Source: an uncultured Janibacter sp.
GTDB taxonomy: Bacteria > Actinomycetota > Actinomycetes > Actinomycetales > Dermatophilaceae
Assembly: GCA_946222495.1 (NCBI GenBank)
Contig: CAMICF010000061.1
Span: 1-13,776 of the forward strand
Reading direction: 5' to 3'
Length of the DNA stretch: 13,776 nucleotides
The notes under the pieces were generated by a model that had not been told where the DNA came from, ran no database searches, and worked only from the letters and a program-made list of their open reading frames with translations. The position numbers were made by a program, and so were the translations under genes. Shown here in pieces: positions 5,913 to 13,236 of the stretch (positions are counted from its first letter, which is position 1; each line of letters opens with the position of its first letter).

Positions 5913-7700
5913 GTGGTTACGCGCATGTCGTCCTTCTTCCTCCGCACCCTCCGTGAGGACCCGGCCGACGCGGAGCTGCCGGGGCACAAGCTGCTCGTCC
6001 GCGCGGGCTACGTCCGCCGCGCCGCGCCGGGCGTCTACACGTGGCTGCCGCTGGGGCTGAAGGTCCTGCGCAAGGTCGAGGCCATCGTCCGCGAGGAGAT
6101 GGAGGCCATCGGCGCCCAGGAGCTCTCCTTCCCCGTGCTCCTGCCCAAGGAGCCCTACGAGGCGACCAACCGCTGGGCCGAGTACGGCGACACACTCTTC
6201 CGGGTCACCGACCGCAAGGACGCCCAGATGCTCCTCGGCCCGACCCACGAGGAGATGTTCTGCCTCGTGGTCAAGGACCTGTACTCCTCGTACAAGGACC
6301 TGCCGCTCTCGCTCTTCCAGATCCAGAACAAGTACCGCGACGAGGCGCGCCCGCGTGCCGGCGTGCTCCGCGGCCGCGAGTTCATCATGAAGGACAGCTA
6401 CTCCTTCGACATCGACCAGGCCGGTCTGCAGAAGGCCTACGACGCGCACCGCGACGCCTACATCAAGATCTTCGACCGGCTCGGCTTCGAGTACGTCATC
6501 GTCCACGCCGACTCCGGGGCGATGGGGGGCAGCGCGAGCGAGGAGTTCCTCGCGGTGAGCCCGAACGGCGAGGACACCTTCGTCCGGGACGCCTCCGGCT
6601 TCGCCGCCAACGTCGAGGCCGTGCACGTGCCGCAGGCCCCGCCCGTCGAGGTGACGGCCGGCCCGGCGCACGTCGAGGACACCCCGGACACCCCGACGAT
6701 CGAGACCCTCGTCGCCGCGCTCGACGCTCACCACGCCCGGTCCGACGGCCGCGCGTGGACGCCGGCGGACACGCTGAAGAATGTCCTCGTCGTCCTCGCC
6801 CACCCGGCGGACGAGGAGCACCCCGACGGCTGGCGCGAGCCCCTGGCCATCGGGGTGCCCGGTGACCGTGAGGTCGACGCCAAGCGGCTCGAGGCGCAGG
6901 TCTCGCCCGCCGTCGTGGAGCCCTTCGGCGACGCGGACTTCGCGGCGCACCCCGAGCTGGCGAAGGGGTACATCGGGCCCGGCGTGCTCGGCTCCGAGCG
7001 GTCCTCCGGCATCAGGTACCTCCTCGACCCGTCCATCGCCGAGGGCAGCGCCTGGGTCACCGGTGCCGACGAGCACGGCAAGCACGTCATCGACCTCGTC
7101 CACGGCCGGGACTTCACGGCCGACGGGACGATCCAGGCCGCCGAGATCCGCGAGGGCGACCCGAGCCCCACCGGCTCCGGCACGCTCACCCTCGCCCGGG
7201 GCGTCGAGATGGGGCACATCTTCCAGCTCGGCACGAAGTACGCCGAGGCCCTCGGGCTCAAGGTGCTCGACGAGAACGGCAAGCTCGTCACCGTGACGAT
7301 GGGCTCCTACGGCGTCGGGGTCACCCGCGCCGTCGGGGTCATCGCCGAGGACAACCACGACGAGATCGGCCTCGTCTGGCCACGGGCCGTCGCCCCCTTC
7401 GACGTGCACATCGTCGCCGCCGGCAAGGGGGACGAGATCTTCGCTGCCGCAGGCGATCTCGCCGCCCAGCTCGAGTCCCGGGGCCTTGACGTCATCTACG
7501 ACGACCGGGCCGGCAAGGTCAGTCCGGGCGTGAAGTTCAAGGACGCCGAGCTCGTCGGCGTCCCGACGATTCTCGTCGTCGGCAAGGGGCTCGCCGACGG
7601 TGTCGTCGAGCTCAAGGACCGCCGCAGCGGTGAGCGCCGCGAGGTGCCGGTCGGTGACGCGGTCGAGGCCGTGGTCGCCGAGGTGCGGGAGACGACATGA
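5913..7700 (+). CDS. proS: Prolyl-tRNA synthetase, bacterial type with editing domain
   Basis: A 595-residue class IIa aminoacyl-tRNA synthetase that charges tRNA-Pro with proline in the cytoplasm. The N-terminus (LREDPADAELPGHKLLVRAG, then GVYTWLPLGLKVLRK) and motif 2 (KYRDEARPRAGVLRGREFIM, about 141-160) are clear. An insertion domain from about 225 to 405 includes DTLKNVLVV and GADEHGKHVIDLVHGRDF, the INS cis-editing domain that clears Ala-tRNA-Pro in bacterial-type enzymes. Motif 3 (GSYGVGVTRAVG) is near residues 464-475, and the anticodon-binding domain follows, ending in VVGKGLADGVVELKDR. The GTG start is chosen because of the AGGAG ribosome site; a Met four codons later is the alternative. 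The stop overlaps the HAD start as ATGA. Confidence 0.98.
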   Translation: MVTRMSSFFLRTLREDPADAELPGHKLLVRAGYVRRAAPGVYTWLPLGLKVLRKVEAIVREEMEAIGAQELSFPVLLPKEPYEATNRWAEYGDTLFRVTDRKDAQMLLGPTHEEMFCLVVKDLYSSYKDLPLSLFQIQNKYRDEARPRAGVLRGREFIMKDSYSFDIDQAGLQKAYDAHRDAYIKIFDRLGFEYVIVHADSGAMGGSASEEFLAVSPNGEDTFVRDASGFAANVEAVHVPQAPPVEVTAGPAHVEDTPDTPTIETLVAALDAHHARSDGRAWTPADTLKNVLVVLAHPADEEHPDGWREPLAIGVPGDREVDAKRLEAQVSPAVVEPFGDADFAAHPELAKGYIGPGVLGSERSSGIRYLLDPSIAEGSAWVTGADEHGKHVIDLVHGRDFTADGTIQAAEIREGDPSPTGSGTLTLARGVEMGHIFQLGTKYAEALGLKVLDENGKLVTVTMGSYGVGVTRAVGVIAEDNHDEIGLVWPRAVAPFDVHIVAAGKGDEIFAAAGDLAAQLESRGLDVIYDDRAGKVSPGVKFKDAELVGVPTILVVGKGLADGVVELKDRRSGERREVPVGDAVEAVVAEVRETT

Positions 7701-8503
7701 GCGCCGACGAGGTGCGTCACCCGCTGACCGTGCACGAGCGTCCCGAGGCCGGTCCGGTCGAGGCCGTGATCTTCGACTGGGGCGGCACGCTCACGCCGTG
7801 GCACACGATCGACCTCGGTCAGCAGTGGAGGGTCTTCGCCCGGGAGGTGCACGGGGTCCCGCTCGACTCCGACGACGTCCCCCAGGAGGACCTGGACCGG
7901 GCCAAGGAGCTCGGCGACCGGATCCACGCCGTGGAGCAGGCCGCGTGGCAGCGCGTCAAGGACGACCACCGGAGCGCTCACCTCGACGACATCCTCGCCG
8001 AGGCCGGGATGAACCCCGCGGACGACCGACACCACGTCGCGCTCGCGGCGTACCGACGCTTCTGGGAGCCGCACACCCACACCGACCCGCAGGTGCGTCC
8101 GCTCCTCGAGGGGCTGCGTGCCCGGGGCCTGCGGACCGGGGTCCTCTCCAACACCATCTGGAGCGGGGCCTACCACCGCGAGATCTTCGAGCGCGACGGC
8201 GTGCTCGACCTCATCGACGGGGACGTCTACTCCTCGGAGCTGCACGTGGTGAAGCCGCACGCCGAGGCCTTCGAGGCCGCGTGCGCTGCGGTCGGGGTCA
8301 AGCCGGTCAACGCCGTCTACGTGGGCGACCGGCTCTTCGAGGACGTGCTCGGCGCGCAGGAGGTCGGCATGCGGGCGATCTGGGTGCCGCACAGCGACAT
8401 CCCCGCGGACCAGCAGGTCACGGTCGACGCGACGCCGGACGGCGTGGCCGAGAACCTGCTCGACGTGCTCGACCTCGTCGATCGCTGGACCGTCGACGCC
8501 TGA
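7697..8503 (+). CDS. HAD-superfamily hydrolase-like protein with altered motif I
   Basis: A 268-residue protein with four HAD motifs. Motif I is FDWGGTLT (nucleophile D27). Motif II is LSN at 150-152, motif III KPHAEAF with K186, and motif IV GDRLFED with D211 and D216. A helical cap lies between about residues 35 and 130, so a C1-cap type. In ordinary phosphatases of this superfamily motif I is DxD; here the second Asp is Gly29, so the acid/base residue is missing. The protein may be a slow phosphatase, use another mechanism (phosphonatase has Ala at this place), or be non-catalytic. Substrate is unknown. Its start overlaps the proS stop by 4 bp, so it is translated from the proS transcript. 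Confidence 0.87.
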   Translation: MSADEVRHPLTVHERPEAGPVEAVIFDWGGTLTPWHTIDLGQQWRVFAREVHGVPLDSDDVPQEDLDRAKELGDRIHAVEQAAWQRVKDDHRSAHLDDILAEAGMNPADDRHHVALAAYRRFWEPHTHTDPQVRPLLEGLRARGLRTGVLSNTIWSGAYHREIFERDGVLDLIDGDVYSSELHVVKPHAEAFEAACAAVGVKPVNAVYVGDRLFEDVLGAQEVGMRAIWVPHSDIPADQQVTVDATPDGVAENLLDVLDLVDRWTVDA

Positions 8504-8535
8504 GGGGCTCAGCCTCGGGTCCTCAGCCGCCGAGG
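8500..8535. terminator. Hairpins between convergent HAD and M50 genes
   Basis: CTGAG-GGG-CTCAG (8500-8512) is followed by CCTCGG (8513-8518) pairing with CCGAGG (8530-8535). The structures straddle both stop codons and have no T tract. A bidirectional terminator is possible, but short hairpins are common in GC-rich DNA. Confidence 0.3.
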
Positions 8536-9233
8536 ACCGAGAGGGTCTCGCTGACGACGACCCAGCTCGCGAGGAGCAGGACGAGGACGAAGCTCGCCTG
8601 CCAGAGCAGCACCGGGACACCGGTGAGGTGCCCGAGGACGCCGGGGTCGCTCGTCGGGTCGACGCGGCCGAGGACCGTGGCCAGGTGTCGCCAGGCGCCG
8701 ACGACGAGCACGGTGCCGAGGCCCACGAGCACGTGCTGCTGCACCGCGTCCTCGCGCCACCACCAGAGCCCCCCGAGCGCGGCGAGGGAGAGCACGACGA
8801 CGAGCGCCGTGAGCCCCGACCGGACGAAGACGAGGGCCACGAGCAGGGCGAGGACGAGTGCGCTGAGCACGACGGACGACCACCCGCTCGTCGCCAGCCA
8901 CACGACGACCGCGCCGACGACGGCGGGGGCCGGGTAGCCCGCCCACGTCGTGGCGACGACTCCCGGGCCGGTGGGCCGGCCCACGGTCAGGGTGTGGCCG
9001 GACATGTCCGAGCGGAGGACGAAGCCGGTGAACCGTCGCCCGACGGCGACCCCGACGAGCGCGTGACCGAGCTCGTGGACGAGGGTGATGGCCAGGCGGA
9101 GGTACCGCCAGGCGGGCCACCAGCCCACGGCGAGGGCGGCGCCGACGAGCACGACGACGAGTCGGGCGGCACCGAGCTGCGGGGCCGGTGTCGCCGGCAC
9201 CACGCGCTCGGAGATCTCGGTGAGCAGGTCCAC
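8523..9233 (-). CDS. M50-type (M50B-like) membrane metalloprotease
   Basis: A 236-residue, multi-helix membrane protein. The zinc motif HExxH is clear as HELGH at residues 53-57, inside a hydrophobic helix (LAITLVHELGHALVGV), as in site-2-type proteases. A later SDPGVLGHLTGVP segment (near residues 195-207) may supply the third metal ligand (about D196), but the classic LDG/NPDG motif is not seen. M50B-like proteins of actinobacteria are short and have no PDZ domain; the substrate is unknown. The start is GTG 9233, because the frame extends upstream only by running under cobK on the other strand. No Shine-Dalgarno site is visible, and a TANNNT box lies 7 nt upstream. It is convergent with the HAD gene (19 nt gap) and divergent from cobK (58 nt gap). 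Confidence 0.75.
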   Translation of the reverse strand: MDLLTEISERVVPATPAPQLGAARLVVVLVGAALAVGWWPAWRYLRLAITLVHELGHALVGVAVGRRFTGFVLRSDMSGHTLTVGRPTGPGVVATTWAGYPAPAVVGAVVVWLATSGWSSVVLSALVLALLVALVFVRSGLTALVVVLSLAALGGLWWWREDAVQQHVLVGLGTVLVVGAWRHLATVLGRVDPTSDPGVLGHLTGVPVLLWQASFVLVLLLASWVVVSETLSVLGG

Positions 9234-9240
9234 GGGGATG

Positions 9241-9246
9241 ACCGTA
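9241..9246 (-). promoter_or_regulatory. Candidate -10 box for the M50 gene (leaderless)
   Basis: Minus-strand TACGGT fits TANNNT and ends 7 nt before the GTG start. With no Shine-Dalgarno site present, a leaderless mRNA is likely. The -35 box is not recognisable. Confidence 0.35.
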
Positions 9247-9291
9247 GGGGAGGAACCTGTCCTTCGGCTGGGCCGTGGCACCCTGTGGACC

Positions 9292-10044
9292 ATGACGCAC
9301 GTGCTGATCCTCGGTGGGACCGCCGAGGCCCGATCCCTGGCGGCCGAGCTCGAGGCGAAGGGGGTCCCCCTCACCTCCTCGCTCGCAGGTCGGGTCTCCC
9401 GGCCGCGCCTGCCCGTGGGGCCGGTGCGGGTGGGTGGCTTCGGTGGCGTCGAGGGGCTCGTCTCATGGATGCGTGAGCACGCCGTGACGGCGGTGGTCGA
9501 CGCGACCCATCCCTTCGCGGCGACGATGGGCGCCCATGCGGCGCAGGCCTGCTCGGCGTTGGACGTGCCGCTGCTCCGGCTGGCCCGTCCCGGGTGGGCA
9601 GAGCACCCGGACGCCGCCGGCTGGACCTGGGTGACCTCGCACGAGGCTGCCCGGGAGGCGGTGGAGAAGGTGGGGGGAGTTCCCTTCGTCACGACGGGAC
9701 GGCAGACCCTCCACCATCACGTCGAGGCCTGGGTGGACCGGCCGGTGCTCGTCCGGCTCGTCGAACCTCCCGAGGTACCACTGCCCGAGGCGTGGACCGT
9801 GCTGCGCTCGCGGGGACCCTTCGACGTCCCCGGCGAGGAGGCGCTGATGCGCGAGCACCGGGTCTCCGTCCTGCTGACCAAGGACTCCGGAGGCAGCTAC
9901 ACCGAGGCCAAGCTCGACGCCGCCCGCCACCTCGGGATCCCGGTCGTCGTCGTCGCGCGCCCCCGGCGAGCCGACGGCGTGGCTGAGGCACGAGACGCCG
10001 TGGCGGCCGCGACGTGGGTGGAGACGACGCTCGCGCGCACCTGA
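9292..10044 (+). CDS. cobK: Precorrin-6A reductase
   Basis: A 250-residue enzyme, normal length for CobK/CbiJ, which uses NADPH to reduce precorrin-6A to dihydro-precorrin-6 in corrin-ring synthesis. The N-terminus VLILGGTAEARSLAAEL (4-20) is the family nucleotide-binding start, followed by VVDATHPFA (68-76), VTTGRQTLHHHVE and LLTKDSGG..TEAKLDAA, all typical of the family. ATG 9292 starts exactly before the conserved strand, and the reading frame upstream runs under the M50 gene and is rejected. It lies alone on the plus strand and converges on the cob operon at 10201, from which it is separated by a strong hairpin. No cobalamin riboswitch fits in the 58-nt gap upstream. Confidence 0.93.
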   Translation: MTHVLILGGTAEARSLAAELEAKGVPLTSSLAGRVSRPRLPVGPVRVGGFGGVEGLVSWMREHAVTAVVDATHPFAATMGAHAAQACSALDVPLLRLARPGWAEHPDAAGWTWVTSHEAAREAVEKVGGVPFVTTGRQTLHHHVEAWVDRPVLVRLVEPPEVPLPEAWTVLRSRGPFDVPGEEALMREHRVSVLLTKDSGGSYTEAKLDAARHLGIPVVVVARPRRADGVAEARDAVAAATWVETTLART

Positions 10045-10113
10045 CGACGTCAGCGGACGTCGGCGACGCCCGAAGGGTCCCGGGCCGGCCAGAAGACGGA
10101 CTCGATCTGGGCC

Positions 10114-10150
10114 CTCCCGTTCTGCCCCACCACGTGGAGCAGAACGGGAG
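10114..10150. terminator. Near-perfect hairpin between convergent cobK and cobD, probable bidirectional terminator
   Basis: CTCCCGTTCTGC (10114-10125) pairs perfectly with GCAGAACGGGAG (10139-10150). The 13-nt centre adds CCAC/GTGG around a 3-nt loop after a single C/A mismatch. There is no T tract. It sits in the 156-nt gap between two convergent genes, where a terminator serving both strands is expected. It shares the octamer GCAGAACG with the inverted repeat at 2627-2695. The rest of the gap (10045-10113 and 10151-10200) holds nothing I can recognise. Confidence 0.6.
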
Positions 10151-10200
10151 TGCGTCGAGAGCCCCGGAACAGACCGGTAGCGACCGCACGACGCGGGCGC

Positions 10201-11139
10201 TCACCGCCTCCGGGAGGCGACGGCCATGCGCCAGCCGACCGCGCCGACCAGGGCGATCGCGCCGACCCGACGGGCCAGGGTGACGGTGCGGGGCAGGTCC
10301 GGCGTGGCGGCCGGCGGACCGCCGCCCATGACGACGCGGTCCTCGGCGCCGCTGGCGTACACGGTGCGGCCGCCGAGCCGGATGTCGAGGGCGGCCGCGA
10401 AGCCGGCCTCGACGGGGCCGGCGTTGGGGCTCGGGTGGGCCCGACCATCGAGCACAGCCGTGCGCACGACCGTCCCGGCACGCCGGGGGACCGCCGCGGC
10501 GGTCGCCAGCACGGTCGCGCGGGCGGGCAGCCAGCCGAGCACGTCGTCGAGTCGCGCCGCGGCCCAGCCGAAGTGCGCGTACCGGGGGGTGCGGTGCCCG
10601 TGCATGGCGTCGAGCGTGTTGGCCGCGCGGTGGAGGACCACCCCGAGGGGGCCGAGGAGCGCACCCCAGACGAGGGTTCCGACCACCGCGTCGGAGGTGT
10701 TCTCGGCCACGGACTCGACTGCGGCACGGGCGATCTCGTCCTCGCCCAGCTCATCCGTGACCCGGCCGACGAGGTGGCGGACCTGCCGCCGCGCCCCGGG
10801 CAGGTCGCCGGCCACGAGCAGGTCGTGGACCGCCGTGCCCTCCCGTCCCAGGCTCGTGCCGCCGAGGGCCGCCCAGGTGAGGGCCGCCGTCGCCGCGCAC
10901 CGGGCCGGGGCGGGCAGCCGGCCGGCCGCGATGCCGAGAGCCACGACCGGGGCGAGCACCACCACCTCGGTGAGGACGCCCGCCGAGCGCGAGTCCCCGT
11001 AGGCGCGTGACTCGACTGCCGCCGCCCACGAGCCGAAGGCCGCCACCGGGTGCCCGCGCCGGGGGTCGCCGAGCGCCCGGTCGGCGACCCACCCCAGGGC
11101 CAGGCCGAGGGCGACCGGGTCGAGAGGCGCGGCGGTCAC
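10201..11139 (-). CDS. cobD: Adenosylcobinamide-phosphate synthase (CbiB/CobD)
   Basis: A 312-residue, multi-helix membrane enzyme that joins adenosylcobyric acid to the aminopropanol (phosphate) arm, giving adenosylcobinamide phosphate. Family text is strong: GDPRRGHPVAAFG near residues 24-36, TSLGREGTAVHDLL, AVESVAENTSDAVVGTLVWG near 142-161, RAANTLDAMHGHRTPRYAHF, AARLDDVLGWLPAR and SPNAGPVEAG. The start is GTG 11139, which overlaps the cobU stop as GTGA (4 bp). The open frame continues far upstream under cobU and must not be used. Last gene of the minus-strand cob operon; its stop is about 50 nt from the hairpin that separates it from cobK. Confidence 0.94.
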   Translation of the reverse strand: MTAAPLDPVALGLALGWVADRALGDPRRGHPVAAFGSWAAAVESRAYGDSRSAGVLTEVVVLAPVVALGIAAGRLPAPARCAATAALTWAALGGTSLGREGTAVHDLLVAGDLPGARRQVRHLVGRVTDELGEDEIARAAVESVAENTSDAVVGTLVWGALLGPLGVVLHRAANTLDAMHGHRTPRYAHFGWAAARLDDVLGWLPARATVLATAAAVPRRAGTVVRTAVLDGRAHPSPNAGPVEAGFAAALDIRLGGRTVYASGAEDRVVMGGGPPAATPDLPRTVTLARRVGAIALVGAVGWRMAVASRRR

Positions 11140-11693
11140 GCGCCACCCTTCGTCGTGTCCTTGATCGGGAGCACCTGGCCGGCGACGACGAGGTCGACGC
11201 GGTCCGCGGACGACGCGAAACGCTGGTTGAGCCAGCCGAGACGGTCCGCGAAGAGCCGACCCGACCGGTGCGCCGGGACGACGCCCCAGCCCACCTCGTT
11301 GGTCACGGTGACGACGAGCTCGGCTCTGCGCCAGGCGGACTCGAGATCGGTGATGCGCTCGTCGAGCGCGGGCCACCACTGCTGCTCGGGTGCCTCCCAC
11401 GCGTCGATCTCGTCGAGCTGCGCGGTGAGCCAGGTACCCAGGCAGTCGAGGAGGACCGGTCCCACGGCCCGTGACATCGCCGTCGCGGCATCCGTGCTCT
11501 CCACTGTCGACCACGACGACGGGCGCCGCTCCCGGTGCGCGGCCACGCGCGCGGCCCAGTCGGCGTCGTCGCGCTGTGGGCCGGCGGCCAGGTAGGTCAC
11601 CGGGGCATCCGCCGGCAGGTGCGGCGGGAGGAGCAGCGACTCGGCGTGCCGGGACTTGCCGGACCGGACGCCGCCGGTGACGAGGATGCGCAT
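11136..11693 (-). CDS. cobU: Adenosylcobinamide kinase / adenosylcobinamide-phosphate guanylyltransferase
   Basis: A 185-residue bifunctional enzyme, also called CobP, that phosphorylates adenosylcobinamide and then transfers GMP to give GDP-cobinamide. The P-loop GGVRSGKS is at residues 7-14. The guanylylated His is conserved in AAHRERRPSSWSTVE (H53, matching His46 of Salmonella CobU). LLDCLGTWL and VTNEVGWGVVPAHRSGRLFA complete the signature, and GQVLPIKD near the end is typical. Length is normal. ATG 11693 begins 2 nt after the cobS stop, and the gene overlaps the cobD start by 4 bp, so the operon is tightly coupled. Confidence 0.95.
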   Translation of the reverse strand: MRILVTGGVRSGKSRHAESLLLPPHLPADAPVTYLAAGPQRDDADWAARVAAHRERRPSSWSTVESTDAATAMSRAVGPVLLDCLGTWLTAQLDEIDAWEAPEQQWWPALDERITDLESAWRRAELVVTVTNEVGWGVVPAHRSGRLFADRLGWLNQRFASSADRVDLVVAGQVLPIKDTTKGGA

Positions 11694-11695
11694 GG

Positions 11696-12469
11696 TCAGA
11701 CCACCGATACGAGGACGAGGAGCAGGGTCAGGGCGAGCTCGATGCCCGCGCCGATGACGTCGCCGTTGACGCCACCGAAGGTGCGGGTGGCCCGGTTGCG
11801 GACCACCGCTGCCATGACGTAGGTGAGAGCGGCGCCGAAGATGACGAGCGAGAGGGCGAGCCCGCTGCCCAGCGCCGCGCCGACGACCGCGCCGACGACC
11901 AGCCCGAGCGCGAGGAGCAGCAGGACGCCCCCGACCGGTGGGACCACGCCCACGAAGGCCGCACCCAGACGCGACCCCGGAGCAGGCAGGGTGCCGCGGA
12001 TGCACAGCTCGGCGCCGACGGCGCGTGACATGACGACGAGCCCTCCGACGACGAGCGCGCCTCGCCATCCGTCGGCGAGCACGTGGGCGATGGCACCGGC
12101 CTGCACGAGGAGCACGAGGACGAGGGCGATGGCACCCATCGGGCCGACGTCACCCCTGCGCATCACCTCGAGGGCACGCTCTCGGTCCCAGCCGGCGCCG
12201 AACCCGTCGACCACGTCGGCGAGCCCGTCCAGGTGCATGCCGCGCGACCCGTGCGCGAGGACGGCGAGCGCCAGGCCGGCGGCCACGAGCGGCGGGGTGC
12301 CCAGCTCGACGCTCGCGCCGAGGAGAGCGACGAGGGCAGCGAGGGGGAGAACCGCCAGAGGGGCGAGGAGCAGCGCCGAGCGGGCAGCCTCGGGCGAGGT
12401 CGTGACCTCACCGCTGGGGATGCGGGTGAAGGTCCCGACCGCCAGCCTCAACCCGGCGCCGGCGCTCAT
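11696..12469 (-). CDS. cobS: Adenosylcobinamide-GDP ribazoletransferase (cobalamin synthase)
   Basis: A 257-residue membrane protein with about seven hydrophobic helices that attaches alpha-ribazole (phosphate) to GDP-cobinamide, the last assembly step of cobalamin. The metal/substrate motif HLDGLADVVDG is at residues 79-89, with D81, D85 and D88 conserved. MRRGDVGPMGAIALVL and the C-terminal RTFGGVNGDVIGA also match the family. ATG 12469 overlaps the cobA stop as ATGA, and the next gene, cobU, follows after 2 nt. The start is right after an FTRIP-type N-terminus (GTFTRIPSGEV) typical of CobS. Confidence 0.95.
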   Translation of the reverse strand: MSAGAGLRLAVGTFTRIPSGEVTTSPEAARSALLLAPLAVLPLAALVALLGASVELGTPPLVAAGLALAVLAHGSRGMHLDGLADVVDGFGAGWDRERALEVMRRGDVGPMGAIALVLVLLVQAGAIAHVLADGWRGALVVGGLVVMSRAVGAELCIRGTLPAPGSRLGAAFVGVVPPVGGVLLLLALGLVVGAVVGAALGSGLALSLVIFGAALTYVMAAVVRNRATRTFGGVNGDVIGAGIELALTLLLVLVSVV

Positions 12470-13236
12470 GGCGTGAGGTGCGCCGACGGGTCGAGGGCGT
12501 CGACGACATCGCCGACGACCGTGATGGCCGGGGGAGCGAAGCCCCCTTCGTCGGCGGCAGCAGCGATCTGCGACAAGGGCGCTCGCACCGACCGCTGCTT
12601 CGGTCCGGCGCCATCGGCGATGCACGCCGCCGGGGTGTCCGCGGGCAGACCGGCCGCGATGAGGGCCTCGGCGATCGACCCGAGCGTCGCGACGCCCATG
12701 AGGACGACGATCGTCAGCTTCGAGGTGGCCAGCGCCTGCCAGTCGACCTCGCTGCGCGGGTCCTCGGGGGAGACGTGGCCGGAGACGACGGCGACGCCCT
12801 GGGAGAGGCCGCGGTGGGTCACGGGGATGCCGGCGAGGGCGGGCACGGCGAAGGCGGACGAGACGCCCGGGATGACCTCGACGGGGATGCCTGCGGCGGT
12901 GCACTCGAGCCACTCCTCGCCGCCCCGGCCGAAGAGGTAGCCGTCACCGCCCTTGAGCCGCACCACGGTTCGGCCCGCGCGGGCGTGCTCGACGAGCAGC
13001 TCGTTGATCCGTTCCTGCGGCGTGAACTCGCCACGCGGGATCTTGCCGACGTGGACGACCTCGGCATCGGGCGCGTGCTCGGCGATGGCCGCGAGCGGCG
13101 CCAGCCGGTCGGTGATGACGACGTCCGCGGCGGCGAGGGCGTCCCGTCCGGCGACGGTGAGCAGGCCCGCGTCGCCGGGGCCGCCACCGACGAGGAGGAC
13201 CCGGCCGGTGGTCGATGGGGTGGTGGCATCGGTCAT
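12466..13236 (-). CDS. cobA: Uroporphyrinogen-III C-methyltransferase (SUMT)
   Basis: A 256-residue SAM-dependent methyltransferase that adds methyl groups at C2 and C7 of uroporphyrinogen III to make precorrin-2, the branch point to cobalamin and siroheme. The family signatures VLLVGGGPGDAGLLT (13-27), VRLKGGDGYLFGRGGEE, EVIPGVSSAFAVPALAGIPV and THRG are all present. It is a stand-alone form without the CysG dehydrogenase/chelatase domain. The gene lies between cobC and cobS with 4-bp ATGA overlaps on both sides, so its main use here is probably B12. A role in siroheme synthesis cannot be excluded. Confidence 0.95.
   Translation of the reverse strand: MTDATTPSTTGRVLLVGGGPGDAGLLTVAGRDALAAADVVITDRLAPLAAIAEHAPDAEVVHVGKIPRGEFTPQERINELLVEHARAGRTVVRLKGGDGYLFGRGGEEWLECTAAGIPVEVIPGVSSAFAVPALAGIPVTHRGLSQGVAVVSGHVSPEDPRSEVDWQALATSKLTIVVLMGVATLGSIAEALIAAGLPADTPAACIADGAGPKQRSVRAPLSQIAAAADEGGFAPPAITVVGDVVDALDPSAHLTP

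Noticed and set aside
5880..7409. Long minus-strand open frame opposite proS
   Set aside because: Val/Asp/Gly/Arg-rich shadow of proS, with no start context or family similarity.
9234..9291. Possible cobalamin riboswitch upstream of cobK
   Set aside because: The gap is 58 nt, far shorter than a B12 riboswitch (about 200 nt), and no B12-box-like sequence was seen.
9234..9692. Upstream extension of the M50 gene
   Set aside because: It would run antisense through cobK, is not hydrophobic like the rest, and lacks family similarity; GTG 9233 fits the leaderless promoter.
11140..11514. Upstream extension of cobD under cobU
   Set aside because: Low-complexity Arg-rich text overlapping cobU; GTG 11139 with the 4-bp GTGA overlap and the conserved N-terminus is the better start.
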